Of a stretch of DNA of 49,540 bases, positions 30,301-40,900 are shown piece after piece (the first letter of the stretch is position 1; each line of letters begins with the position of its first letter). Source of the stretch: Isotricha intestinalis (Eukaryota > Ciliophora > Litostomatea > Vestibuliferida > Isotrichidae); the NCBI GenBank assembly GCA_023807065.1, contig JAJJLU010000418.1:1-49540 (forward strand), in the 5' to 3' direction. The notes under the pieces were generated by a model. That model was given only the letters and a program-made list of their open reading frames with translations. It ran no database searches and was not told the origin of the DNA. Both the position numbers and the translations under genes were made by a program.

Positions 30301-30504
30301 ACAAATTCAAGAAAAAAAAATAAAAATAATTCTAATTCAATTTCTAATCCTAATTCATCTAATATTAATGATAATTTTGTTAAAATGGTTTCAGATTTAG
30401 GATTTAAAAAAGATTATGTTATAAAATGCTTAGAAAAAAATGTATTAAATCAAGCAACCGCAGCTTATTATTTATTTTCAATTTATGACAATATCAAATA
30501 TTAA
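27391..30504 (+). CDS. Ser/Thr protein kinase (CAMK/AMPK-like) with a long disordered N-terminus and a C-terminal UBA-like domain
   Basis: A 1037-residue frame from ATG 27391 to TAA 30502-30504; a second ATG at codon 11 is an alternative start. Residues 1-545 are Asn/Lys/Ser-rich and probably disordered. The kinase domain spans about 551-803 and has every catalytic motif: GKGAFGKV (about 557-564), VAIK with Lys580, HRDIKLEN (His672, Asp674), DFG at 692-694, and an activation loop ending CGTPVYMAPE. The substrate-lobe motif DVWSSGIALYIMLSG and the closing HPWL point to the CAMK group near SNF1/AMPK/MARK. Residues about 992-1033 (VKMVSDLGFKKDYVIKCLEKN...ATAAYYL) look like a UBA domain, as in MARK/SNF1 kinases, but about 190 residues beyond the catalytic domain. 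Predicted to be active. Confidence 0.93.
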   Translation: MKKIIYYNKNMKDSKKNNYNGMNSPNGKYLYLQLKQNQVPIKNFGIFSSYNSNSNSFRQASLKKCSKVSPGNSVNYKLNINEEMISEQKEIEDNALEFIKKKFMKKKNSNFLNYTNPINYPKKVYASKYEILRTHIQNSNSISLHSQNTNNKLLKENTIEDSENKNIISPRELTKGKNTKNINFKNNSKNRLKSGFNEKKVSMKIFNKLMKKDNLNITINKQNPYTTLNSRKNSNEKRLNKLLNHQKKNFNNNIKVYNHNHLFPIKEKKICLNNKTSYKQIDNTSVRNNLINVNNLTSHQNNLNSSNPFNNDIKKIFNQKCFFPLTEGISKNNSKQKNGNKEIDLSNCNKDKFNLFNYKKNYTNTNSPSHYISLNNNKNIKYNPLIDFSLDNNLIHNYLFPKNQKLKDYILRKNLNSNINKIITDITIHKETGINKKKQDKKLKLKKEFITLSNYSKTSPNENNNSNSLSINQLSLMNKKQKSKEKDDLRNEDENSLLFQSNNNSYNSNTSLLSTIKDSDYYMKESELLSKYIKDYYEKNKEYPKTDLSFYKYGRIIGKGAFGKVNLGLNTLTGRVVAIKSFNKDNIKNEMAKKKILYETNLMRKLNHPSITKILETFESEKYILIIMEYISGGNLQSFVRKRRKLSEKTAKIFYKQIIEGIKYIHSQNIVHRDIKLENILIDLNNNIKICDFGVGIMINRNTILHDQCGTPVYMAPEIIKNEGYIGFPVDVWSSGIALYIMLSGNVPFHRGKLNDLQYEILNTPLSKINGVSFEANNLLQGILCKDPNKRLTPDDILNHPWLNCYDMDIKFNGVLNVNKYHLFTNAEMILLSKTHIDYRKAPKGELAENFTLKNLYTIDSNFMKNVESRSIILAPYNSILSESEEENHSENLDFDNLSINIENNIIKFCGKVKEYNINYELNNNEEIDNGMLINSKTDINEEINNSKINDNHQSINLNNNNSVNINSTRTNSRKKNKNNSNSISNPNSSNINDNFVKMVSDLGFKKDYVIKCLEKNVLNQATAAYYLFSIYDNIKY

Positions 30505-31152
30505 AATTATATATATTTGAATAAAAAAAGAAATAATTTAAATTATATGTAATTATTATGAATACAGAAATAATAATTTTTTCTTTATTTAACTATTCGA
30601 AAGGAGATAAAAAACTGATAATACATTATAATTTAATTTTATAATATAAAAATTATTTATATTTTTTTCAAAATGAAATTAAAAAAAAAATTATTTTAAA
30701 TAAATTTAATATGTTAGTTAAACAATAATAAAAATTTTGCTTTTATAAAATTATAGATATATGAAAAGATTTGCCTTATTCAATTTCCACAATAAATCCC
30801 AAAGGATTAAATAAAAACAAAGAAAACTATAAATTGAAGAAAATAATAATAAACCATTATATGAGATTTATTGTTAAAAAAGTTTATTTTTAAAAAAATG
30901 AAAAATTTATAAAATAGGAAATTTAATTTTTATTTGATATGATTCCTAACATATGAAATATAGTTGAATTAGTTTATTAATTTCTTTAATTAAAAATGAT
31001 ATAAATCAAGTTTTCTTTTATGAAAAAAATAATAATATTTAAATATAATTTGATTCCTTTTTATTAATTTTTTATATTATTATTGTTTTAATTATTTTTT
31101 ATTTTCTTTAATCTTTTACAAATATTTTTATTTAATTTAACTGAAAAAAAAT
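30505..31152. other. Intergenic region between convergent genes
   Basis: About 650 bp separate the 3' ends of two convergent genes. It is very AT-rich; no gene, repeat or RNA is visible. Confidence 0.5.
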
Positions 31153-33147
31153 TCAATTGTTAAAAGATGAAAGAATTGATTTTTCTTTTTTTGAATTATT
31201 TTGTTTATGTTTTAAATTTTCCAAAAATTGTTTTCTATTTACTCTAATTGGAATAGGAGAAAAACAAGAAGAATCCTTATTATTTAAAGAATTTGAATAG
31301 TCAACTTTAGGAGACATTACAATTGATTTTTGAGAATTAATAGTTGAATCATTTTTATTTATTTGACTAAACGCTGATTTATTTGGAGTAAATGCATTTG
31401 TTTTTTTAACTGTATAACCATATTTTTCTTTAAAATTTTTTTTAGTTTTTATTTCTGATAAAAAGTTCTCACATGAATTTCTTTTTGAAATATATGATGA
31501 ACCTTTGTTTTTTTTTATAAAATTTTTATATTTTTTTCTTATATCTGAAAACGGAATTTTATTTAAAGAATTATCATATTTTGGAGATAAAAGAATATTT
31601 TCTTTTTCCTTTTTATTTTTTAAAACTTTATTTTTATGCATTGTTTTTATCTTTAAATTATCAGAGTTTCTGTTTTGAGACTTTTTCTCTTCCTCTAATT
31701 TCTTTTTCTTTTGATAAAGTGTTCCATATAAATTTAAATTATTATTTTGATAATTCTTTTGATTTAAATTATTATTCAATTTTTTATTGAAATAAGAATA
31801 ACTATTTTGCTCAATCATTCTTTTAGAACTTTTACATTGTTTTATTGAACTGTTTATTTTTTCTAAAAAAGGATTATTATTTTTAGGTGTTGTTATATTT
31901 GTTCTTGCAGGACTTTTTAATATAAAATCATTTTTCTTTTTTAAATTTTTAGGACTTAATAAACTTTGTTTTTTTTTATTATTATCTAAATTTTTTAAGG
32001 GCATTTTAGTATAATTTGGATTTGAAATTTTCATTTTTTTAGTCGAATTAGTATTTACAGTTTCATTATTTTGTTTTTCATTTGTTGTATAAGGATTTAA
32101 ATGATAATTACTATTATAATTACTTGAATCATATTGAAAATAATTGTTATTTATATTTATTATTGTATTTCCTTTTGGAATTATAATATTTTGATAATTA
32201 TTAATTATATTAACATTTTCTTTTTTATTGCTTGATATTGTTGACATAACCTTATTTAAATTATTATTAGGAGTTGAATCATTTGGAATCAAAATTTTTG
32301 AATTTAAGGAAAGGTTATTTTGAGAATTTATTATTTTAGAAATAAATTTTTTGGTTTTTTTAGGTGAATTTAAATATTTATTTTCTTTTTGAATTTTTTT
32401 TTTATTTTTAATATTTTCTTCAATTAATATTCCTTCTTTTAATTCTTTAGTATATATTTTACTACCATTCATAATTTTTAAAATAGTTTCAATAGAAACA
32501 TTAGTATCGTTAATAGCATTACTATTATAATTATTTAAATTATTTTTAGATTCATTCAAAAAAGAATTTTCATTACTTGGAATTATTTTTTTAGAAAGAA
32601 AAGAAATAGAAATTGAATTTTCAAAAGAATGATCTTCTAAATCTTTTGTTTCAGTTGGATTATAATTTTGAATATCATCATTTATTTCCTTATTAAATAT
32701 TTCTATTTGGTTTTCATTTTTAGAAAAATTTTTTTTATTTCCTATTAATCTTCTATTTTCTTCTTCTTCTTTTTTTATTTCATTAACGGCGTCAATCATT
32801 TTTTGTTTTCTTCTAATATTTTTATATAGATATTCACTTTCAGGAAGAATCATATAATTTGGAAAAATTTTAGAATAAGTTTCATAAAAAAGTAAAATTC
32901 TATTTAATCTTGGTTTACTTTCTTCTTTTGAATAATATCTTCTTAGAAATTCAGTTGAATCATCATATATTAAAAAATCCTTAAAATTTGCCACCACGCT
33001 ACATCTTTCGTTAAATATTAAATAATTTGCATTTATATAGTTATAAGTGTATTTTGTTGATAAATATTTTTTTTTTATTGAGAATTTTAAATCTTTGTAA
33101 ATTTTATTTATTGGTTTTAATGGGGTAATTATTGATTTTGAATTCAT
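31153..33147 (-). CDS. K/N/S-rich protein with a conserved N-terminal module (relative of the 6.0-7.8 kb gene)
   Basis: A 664-residue frame from ATG 33147 to TGA 31153. Residues about 25-145 are the structured part: YLSTKYTYNYINANYL, then SVVANFKDFLIYDDSTEFLR, RRYYSKEESKPRLNRI, LLFYETYSKIFPNYMILPE and a basic/acidic helix KQKMIDAVNEIKKEEEENRR. The module parallels residues 50-165 of the protein encoded at 6027-7844 (FIHEYNKRFY... then IPKFAIYYKNYSLFF). The rest is low-complexity Asn/Lys/Ser with many SP sites (for example KSPARTN, LLSPK), typical of disordered, possibly phosphorylated tails. There is no signal peptide or membrane segment. Function is unknown; a cytoskeletal or signalling scaffold would be a guess. 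Confidence 0.8.
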   Translation of the reverse strand: MNSKSIITPLKPINKIYKDLKFSIKKKYLSTKYTYNYINANYLIFNERCSVVANFKDFLIYDDSTEFLRRYYSKEESKPRLNRILLFYETYSKIFPNYMILPESEYLYKNIRRKQKMIDAVNEIKKEEEENRRLIGNKKNFSKNENQIEIFNKEINDDIQNYNPTETKDLEDHSFENSISISFLSKKIIPSNENSFLNESKNNLNNYNSNAINDTNVSIETILKIMNGSKIYTKELKEGILIEENIKNKKKIQKENKYLNSPKKTKKFISKIINSQNNLSLNSKILIPNDSTPNNNLNKVMSTISSNKKENVNIINNYQNIIIPKGNTIININNNYFQYDSSNYNSNYHLNPYTTNEKQNNETVNTNSTKKMKISNPNYTKMPLKNLDNNKKKQSLLSPKNLKKKNDFILKSPARTNITTPKNNNPFLEKINSSIKQCKSSKRMIEQNSYSYFNKKLNNNLNQKNYQNNNLNLYGTLYQKKKKLEEEKKSQNRNSDNLKIKTMHKNKVLKNKKEKENILLSPKYDNSLNKIPFSDIRKKYKNFIKKNKGSSYISKRNSCENFLSEIKTKKNFKEKYGYTVKKTNAFTPNKSAFSQINKNDSTINSQKSIVMSPKVDYSNSLNNKDSSCFSPIPIRVNRKQFLENLKHKQNNSKKEKSILSSFNN

Positions 33148-34459
33148 TTTTTTTTAATTTAAATTTATTAATTTATAATGTTTATACATAATAAAAATAA
33201 TAAGTCAATTTTATTAAAATTTATTCTTATTATATTATTTATTTATTTATGAATTAAATTATTAAATTAAATTGTTCAAATTTAAGAAATAAACCAATGA
33301 AGTTTTTATGGAAAAATTTGCAGAAATAACAAAAATTACACATGATAAACTTATGGAGTCATATGATGAAATTCTTACACAATAAGTAAATATTAATAAA
33401 CTCAATATATGCACTTATAATCTAATAATTATATTAATAACTATAATAAATATTTTTTATAATTTTTAAATAAGTTTTATTTGTTTAATATTTTGATGTG
33501 AAAAAAAATAGAATAATATTTTATTGAATAGTGAGCATATTATTTAAAAAAGAAAATCTTCTTTAATGTATTTGTTACTTTTATATTTATTAGAAATTAA
33601 ACTTAAAGGACTAATTAATTTAATTTTCCTTTCTTTTTTATAATATTTCATTGAGAGTATTCATCAAGGAGATTGATGAGGTTTTCAATAAAAAAAACAA
33701 CAATTTTTTCTATCATATTTTTCTTTATCACAAAAGATTTAAATTTTATAATCTACTTTTTTCAGGATTTATTCTATTCAACCCAATTACATTTATTATT
33801 ATTAAAAATAATTTTATCCACTTTAAATCACTGATTATCAATATTATTTATATAATAGAAATTATAGAGTGAATTAATTCATGTGTTATTGAGCAAGATT
33901 TTTAATTTTATCAAAGAGAAATTATTTAATGAGATTCATTTTATTTTATATTTATATATTTAATGTTAAATAAATAGAAAAAATCTTCATTAATCTAATT
34001 TAAACACATTAAATGTAAGGAAAAGTATTTCTAATTTTCAATTTCCTTAAATTTTTCAAGTATTATCAAGTTTATTCCATTAACTTGATATACTTCTTTA
34101 TTTATTGCATTATTATTTTTTCAAAAATTAGGATTAAATTTGATAATATTTTTAATTATCTTTATAATGTATGGTCATCATTCTTTTTTATTAAATCATT
34201 ATTTATAAAAATTTTTCTTAACAAATATTTTGAAATTTACTTTTTAAATTTAAAGTAACATAAAATTTAGTTCTTCTTTGTTAAAATTCTTTTTTAAATT
34301 TATTGCACAAATAATTCATTCAATTAAATAATAATTTTCTTTATTAATTTAAAAAGTTTTAATGAATAATATTTATATGAAAGTGATTGAAGATAAAATT
34401 TGGAATAAATTTAAAAAATTCAAATATTAAGTTCAAATAAATATAGTTCATATTATAAA
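33148..34459. other. Long AT-rich intergenic region
   Basis: About 1.3 kb between divergent genes. A short ATG frame at 33308-33385 (25 codons: MEKFAEITK...DEILTQ) has coding-like composition and could be the tail of a lost gene. A 73-codon frame at 33651-33872 starts with TTG and is hydrophobic, AT-driven sequence. I see nothing else. Confidence 0.45.
33308..33385 (+). other. Tiny coding-like frame, possible gene remnant
   Basis: Twenty-five codons from ATG to TAA 33383-33385, with a mixed, less AT-driven composition (Ala, Thr, His, Asp, Glu) than the surrounding spacer. It could be the C-terminal end of a decayed gene or a short peptide. Low confidence. Confidence 0.2.
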
Positions 34460-36061
34460 ATGAAAAATATTAATATTGGAAATTATTTTAGAGTTAAAGA
34501 AATAAATAAACAAAAATTTAAGAAGCTTTATAATTATAATATCTTAATAAATAAAAGAAATATAAAATATGAAGAAAATGAAGTTAAATTTGAAAATTAT
34601 TATTTTGAAAATGAAGAATATATATATTTAATTATGGAATTAGGAATATGTAATTTAAAAGATTATTTATATATGAAAAAAGATTTATTATTAATAGAAG
34701 AAATAAAAGATATTTTATTTCAATTAAATAAATATCTTAAACATAATAAAAGTTTAAAATTATCTCATATATTATTATATTCTAAAGATATAAATTCTTT
34801 AGAAATTAAAATATTAAATTATTCAAAAATATTAAATAAGAAAGAAGAATCATTTAAAATTTATAATTTAGGAAAATTAATATATTATATTTTATTTAGA
34901 AAATATCCTAATGATAAATTATTAAAAGTAAAAAATGAAAATTTAAATAATTTAATAAATGAAATGTTAAATAATGAAAATTATTCATGGGAAAATTATT
35001 TTAAACATCCTTTTTTTTATGAAGAAAGAAAAAAGAAATTATATTATGAAAATAATTTTAATTATTTATGTGAAAAACATTCAATAAAGTTTAATTCATA
35101 TTGTTATAATTGTAAATATAATATATGTTATAAATGTATGAAAGATCATAATTCACATAAAATTATTCCATTTAAATTGATAGGTTTTAATGAATCTGAA
35201 TTAAAACAAATTAAAACTTCAATTAAAAAATTTGAAGATTATATTGATGAGTTTAAAAAAGGTATTAAAAAGTATTTTGATAATTTGTATACATTGAAAA
35301 ATGATTATAATTCAATTTATGAAAATGATATGATTAATAATTATAAGAAATATTATATTAATCAATTAAATTATATAGGAGAATTTATATCAATTCCAAA
35401 TTTAATCAATTTATTTGATATTAATATAAATGAAATAATATGTGAATATGATATTAGAGAAGATAAAGAAATTAAAATATTAAGTTGTTATGAAGAAGCA
35501 AAAAAAGAAGATAAAGAATTAATAGGAATTAATAATGAAAAAGAAATTAGAGAAAATTGTTCATTATTATTTAATGAAAATAAAATTGATTTTTCTTTTA
35601 AATATAATTTTAAAAATAAAGGAAAATATTCGATGAAAATTATTATCAAAAAACCTTTAACTAATTTAAATTTCCTGTTTTCTGAATGTACTTATTTAAC
35701 TTCTTTAAATTTATCTAATTTTAATAATAATAATGTTAATAATATGAGATATATGTTCTATAATTGTTCTTCTTTAACTTCTTTAAATTTATCTAATTTT
35801 AATACTATTAATGTTAAATATATGAGTTATATGTTCTCTGGTTGTTCTTCTTTAACTTTTTTAAATTTATCTAATTTTAATACTAATAATGTTAAAGATA
35901 TGGGTAATATGTTCTCTAATTGTTCTTCTTTAACTTCTTTAAATTTATCTAATTTTAATACTAATAATGTTAAAGATATGGGTGATATATTCTCTGGTTG
36001 TTCATCTTTAGTTTCTTTAAATACAAAAAATAAAAAAATATTAAAAAAATGGAAAAATTAG
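34460..36061 (+). CDS. Pseudokinase / B-box / DUF285 (BspA-like) repeat fusion protein
   Basis: A 533-residue frame from ATG 34460 to TAG 36059-36061. Residues about 40-190 keep the outline of a protein kinase but not its chemistry: the hinge is YIYLIMELGICNLKDYL, the HRDLKPEN loop has become HNKSLKLSHIL, DFG has become LNY, and the far C-lobe remains as YNLGKLIYYILFRKYP and SWENYFKHPFF. There is no Gly loop or VAIK Lys. Residues 204-240 form a textbook B-box zinc finger (C-x2-H-x7-C-x2-C-x4-C-x2-C-x3-H-x2-H). A helical stretch follows (250-330). Residues about 412-525 are four 26-residue DUF285/BspA-type repeats (LTSLNLSNFNTNNVKDM, then MFS.CSS). The protein lacks a signal peptide, so it is probably an intracellular adaptor. 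Confidence 0.87.
   Translation: MKNINIGNYFRVKEINKQKFKKLYNYNILINKRNIKYEENEVKFENYYFENEEYIYLIMELGICNLKDYLYMKKDLLLIEEIKDILFQLNKYLKHNKSLKLSHILLYSKDINSLEIKILNYSKILNKKEESFKIYNLGKLIYYILFRKYPNDKLLKVKNENLNNLINEMLNNENYSWENYFKHPFFYEERKKKLYYENNFNYLCEKHSIKFNSYCYNCKYNICYKCMKDHNSHKIIPFKLIGFNESELKQIKTSIKKFEDYIDEFKKGIKKYFDNLYTLKNDYNSIYENDMINNYKKYYINQLNYIGEFISIPNLINLFDININEIICEYDIREDKEIKILSCYEEAKKEDKELIGINNEKEIRENCSLLFNENKIDFSFKYNFKNKGKYSMKIIIKKPLTNLNFLFSECTYLTSLNLSNFNNNNVNNMRYMFYNCSSLTSLNLSNFNTINVKYMSYMFSGCSSLTFLNLSNFNTNNVKDMGNMFSNCSSLTSLNLSNFNTNNVKDMGDIFSGCSSLVSLNTKNKKILKKWKN
35696..36007 (+). repeat. Four 78-bp tandem repeats encoding DUF285 units
   Basis: Units start at 35696, 35774, 35852 and 35930, each beginning TTAACTT and encoding a 26-residue unit; a partial fifth follows. 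The last two units are the most similar, which suggests recent duplication. Confidence 0.88.
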
Positions 36062-36324
36062 ATTATTTTTGGGAAATAATATTGATTTCCTTATATTTTA
36101 TACTATTGTTTTTTTTCAGAGTTTTTTTTTGAGTTTTTTTTCTGATTTTTCTTAAAATTTTGTTTACAAAGGATTATCATTTCATTTTTTATTAATATCT
36201 TTTAATAAACATATGTTTAATAACATTCGTTTATTATATTAATATTGAATGAGAAAGAGAAATATTAAAATTATTGTTTATAACTTAAATAAAAATAAAA
36301 TTTATTTTGTGTTAAAAATAATAA

Positions 36325-37925
36325 TTATATAAATACATCTTTATTATTATGTATAGAATGATATGGAGAATAATCATAATTAGAAAGATTTTGATCTTCT
36401 CTTTCAACAATTCTTTTATTGAATTCAGAATTACTTTTTGAATTAGAAATACTACTTTTAGAATTTTCATCAATAATTTGAACATAATTATTATAATTAT
36501 TATTAATAACAACAATATTTTTAGTAGATTGATTCATTTTTTCATAATCATCTTCATCCAAAATTTCTAAATTAAACATATGTTCAATAACATCTTCTAA
36601 AGTAATAATACCTAAAATTTTTCCATTATTTTTTCCTTTTCTATCTCTTAAATTAATAATTTTCATAGAAGAATTAGTTCTAGTTAGCCCAAATTTACTT
36701 TGAAAAGTTTCAACTTGTTCAGTAACAAAAGCCATATGACTTTTTCCTTTTCTAAATTCTCTTAATAAATCAATTAAACCTAATCCAGGATGAATTACTA
36801 AAGGAGAACTAATTTTAATTCCAAATTCTCTTAAAGAATAATTTTCATTATAATCTAAACCTACTAATTGTTTTATTCTAACCAAACCTAAAATATCATA
36901 TTCATTATGATTTGAATAAACCGGAATTCTAGAATAACCACATCTTAATATTTGCTTTATTTTATATTGATCTAATTTTTCATCATAATCTATTGTATAT
37001 GTTTTTGTTATTGGAATCATTATTTCTTTTGCTTTTTTTTCTCTTATTTCTAATGCTGATATCATTAAATTTGCTTCTTCATCATTTAAACCTATTTTAG
37101 ATGAATTATTATTATATGTATTTATATTTCTTGGATTATTACCTTCTATTACTATTTCATCATTTTCTATTTTTTTTAAAGAATTTATTGTATGCATTTC
37201 TATTAAAGCTTTTAAATCTGTATTTAAAAGCCTATAACAATGTTTTGGACCAAAAATATAATTTAATATTTTTGATATAAAATATGAAATTGGACATGTT
37301 ATCATCATAAAACCTTTTATTAAATCTGAAGTTCTTGCTGCTAAACTTAAAGGAAAATTTTGACTTATATATTGAGGAATAATTTCATTAAAACTTGTTA
37401 ATATTATTATACATATTAATACTGATATTTTTCTATTCAGAAATTTATCAAAAAATAAAGGTAAACAAGATAAAGAAAATGTTTTTAAAATTAATAATGT
37501 TGAATATGGCCAATATCTATTACTTAATGAAAGTAAACTTTTTATTTTAGATATATATTTTTTCTCCAATGAAGTTCCTGATTTACTTTTTAATTCTATT
37601 AATAATTCTCCACTCTCTAATATACTGTTTGCTACAGAAGAAATGAAACATAAAAAAAATGATAAAACTATTAAAAATTATATATTTTATTACATATTGA
37701 AATAAATATATATAATAGAATTTCTGATAATTTAAAATTTGTTTCTTTAATTTCTTCAATCGTATAATTATTATTTAAATATGATATAATATTTAATGAT
37801 GTATCATATTCTACAGTAATATTAATTTTTTTTTCATTAGTCATGTATACCAAAGTAAATAAAACAAAAAAGAATTTTTTTCCATTCATTAAAAAATTTA
37901 TTGAAAAAATTAATTTAATAAACAA
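36325..37925 (-). CDS. CNNM/CorC-type Mg2+ transporter (DUF21 plus CBS pair), interrupted by a one-base frameshift
   Basis: Two reverse-strand frames (37925-37671 and about 37670-36325) join into one CNNM-like protein if one base is missing in the A5 run at 37673-37677 (T5 on the coding strand). The length is then 1602 nt, 533 residues. The N-terminal piece has a signal-like hydrophobic start and an extracytoplasmic part. The joined stretch gives a first membrane segment, then LESGELLIELKSKSGTSLEK, the DUF21 pattern of CNNM proteins. Further membrane segments follow, with FNEIIPQYIS. The C-terminus has a CBS pair: KEIMIPITKTYTID, GYSRIPVYSNHNEYDILGLV, HMAFV and GIITLEDVIEHMF. The family exports or regulates Mg2+ at membranes. 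If the shift is real, the second frame could start only at ATG 37569, losing the first membrane segment. The upstream channel gene stops 54 bp before the first ATG. Confidence 0.85.
37671..37677 (-). other. Frameshift site in the CNNM gene
   Basis: On the coding strand the reading goes AAT TTT TAA and stops at 37673-37671. One more T, or a -1 slip on the T5 run, restores the downstream frame (TTA ATA GTT). It may be a sequencing error, a mutation or recoding. Confidence 0.75.
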
Positions 37926-37979
37926 AACAAATTAATATAACAAAATATTAAAAAATAAGTAAAAATAATTATTTAAAAA

Positions 37980-40900
37980 TTAATGAATACCAGAAATTCC
38001 AATATTAGATTTAGTAAAATGATTACTACTTCCAGCAATACTAGAAGGCATTTTTTTACTTTTTCTTTTAAGATTACTACTTTCTCCTCTTTCATGAGTA
38101 GGAAGATTTAATTGTTCAGTATCAATTCTTTGGTCATTTTCTATTTCACTTTTTTCATCAATAATAATATTATTATCATCACTTTCATCTTCTTCTTGAG
38201 CAAATTGATCGTATCTTTCTTCTTCTCTTTTAAATATTTCCATATTTTCCTTATAATAATTAATAAATGTTTTAAGATAAAGATATGATATTTTGAAATA
38301 AAGATGTGAAGTAAGTGGATTAAAAGTTGTAAATGGATTTTTATCTTTATTTCTAACAATTTTATGACTTTTAATATATTTTGATATCATTTCTTTTATA
38401 TATTCACCTACTTTTCTTTCTGTCTTTACTACTAATATATTATCTGGATTAGTTTTATCAACGTTTCCACCCATTTGCTTTACTACTACTTTGTATAATA
38501 CATCATGGAAATATACATAATTTTCTGGATCACTTCTTAATTTCAATTCTAAAACATATTTTTTTATATATTCTAATTTATTTGTATCTGGGAAATTTAG
38601 TTTTTTCCAACTAAAATCAGAAAAGAAATTTGTAATTAAATTTTTTTTAATTCTAAATCCTCTGTCTTTTTCAGTAGAATTTTTATTCCAAGCACTTTTA
38701 AATTCTTCACAAAAGCCTTCAAATTTATCAATAGGATTATAAGATTTAGTTGTAAAATCATCATATTGTTGTAAAGTAACCATAAGGAATAAATTAAGCA
38801 TGATAACAGCAGAAATAAAATTCATAAATAACATATAAACATAAGCAATAGGTTCAGAAAATTTATCTTCATCAATGAAAGCAAGTTCTTCCATTATTCC
38901 AGGCCAATTTTCTCCAGTAGCACATCTAAAAACAAGAAGAAATCCATTATAGAAATTATTTAAATTATAATATCTATCTAAATAATACATTTTATCTTTA
39001 TATTTTGAATATGTTAATCCTTCATATAAGTAACAACCTAATATTGAGAATATACAAAACATAAGAAACATTAATATAAATACATTTCCTAAAGCAGATA
39101 TTGACCAACGTAAAGTTTGTAATAATTTTTCTAATCCTTTTAATGCTTTTACTAATCTTAAAACTCTTGTAACTCTTAAAACTCTTAATACTCTTATAAT
39201 TTGAAATGATTTTAAAAATGCCGCATCTATACCATCTATATTTGCTATTACTATATCTGCTATTGATGCTACTACAACAAAGAAATCAAATTTATTCCAT
39301 CCATAATAAAAATATCCTCTTATTCCATATGCTGATAATTTTAATATACATTCTAAAACAAAAATTCCTGTAAAAATCCAATTTGCAAATTTTAATATAT
39401 ATTCATAACCTGGATCACAATCATCATAATTTAAAGCCATAGATATCATATTTAGAAATATAATTCCCATAATGAAATTATCAAAATAAGTACTATCAAC
39501 AAAATTTCTTAATTTTAATCTAAATGTTCCTTCATGTGGTTTAACATAAGTAATATAATCAGGTTGAGCATCTTCAATTTGGGTTAAAAAGTCATAATAT
39601 TTAGCAGCTTTTTTATCACCATCAGCTACTTTTTGTTCTCTTGTCCAAGCATCATTAAAATATTTAAACATAATTCCAGTGAATAAATTAAGGAAAAAGT
39701 ATGAAACAACAAGTAAATATACTAGGAAGAATATTCCATAAAATGAATTAAATACAATATATGAGTTCATTATATCTGGCCAACCTTCTGTATTACTTAA
39801 TACATATGCTGTTACCATTGAAATTAATATATTTGAAAATTTAAAAGTTGGTCCAGTATCCATTATACCATTATATCTATTTGCACAGAAATTACTAATT
39901 TTTGGCATTGTTTTATCTATATTATTACCATTCGCTTCACTACTGAAATTATTATCTGCTATTTTGAATATTGTTCCATCTGTGTCATAGACAAAACAAT
40001 TATGATATAAAGTATAAAATAAACTTATTCCTACTATACTAAACATAAAGAATACAACTAATACTATAAATAATGCATTACAAATTGGTAATATTGAATC
40101 AAATAATGATGATATTATTAATTTTAATTGACCATTATGTGAAATAAATCTTAATGGACGAAGAATTCTTAATAATCGTAAAACTTTTAGAAATTGAAGA
40201 GAAGTTCTTCCTTGTGCATCAGTTAAATATTTACTATAAAGGCTATAAAAATCTAAAAGAGAAAAAGCAACAATAATTAAATCAATTTTATTCCAATTAT
40301 CTCTTATATAAGAACCTTCATCCATAACAAAACCTAAAGCAATGATTTTTGCAATACATTCAAATAAGAAAATGATATTAAAGAATAAATCACAAACTTC
40401 AAAAATGAGAACTGATAAATATCCATTAATAAAAGTATCTATAACTAATCTTATAGTAGATAATATAATCATAATTAAAATAATAGTCTCAAATAATTTA
40501 TGTCCAATAAGAATCATACACCAAATTCTAAATTTATTAGTTTGAGGAATAAAATATAATGAATTTTCACATTCATTTCTTCTAAATAATTTATTTACTT
40601 TTTCCCATTCTCTAATACTTTTGTCAACTCCTGTATAAATTTTAGAATCATCTTCTTTTGATTCATTATTATCATAATCATCATCATCTAAATGAGAAGC
40701 ACTTTGTTCTTCACTTGAACTCATTCCTGATGAACGAACTCCACTTATATATGTTTTTTTTATTTGACTTCCTGATGCTGAATATGATGGATTGAAAATA
40801 TTATTATTTATATTTCCTCTTGTTTTAATTCCTTTTAATCTGTTTTTATGCTCTTTTTCTTTCATTTTTATTTGATTTAAATAATCTGGCAAAGTATACA

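Noticed and set aside
33651..33872. 73-codon hydrophobic forward frame
   Set aside because: TTG start and an Ile/Phe/Asn composition typical of random AT sequence; no second line of support.
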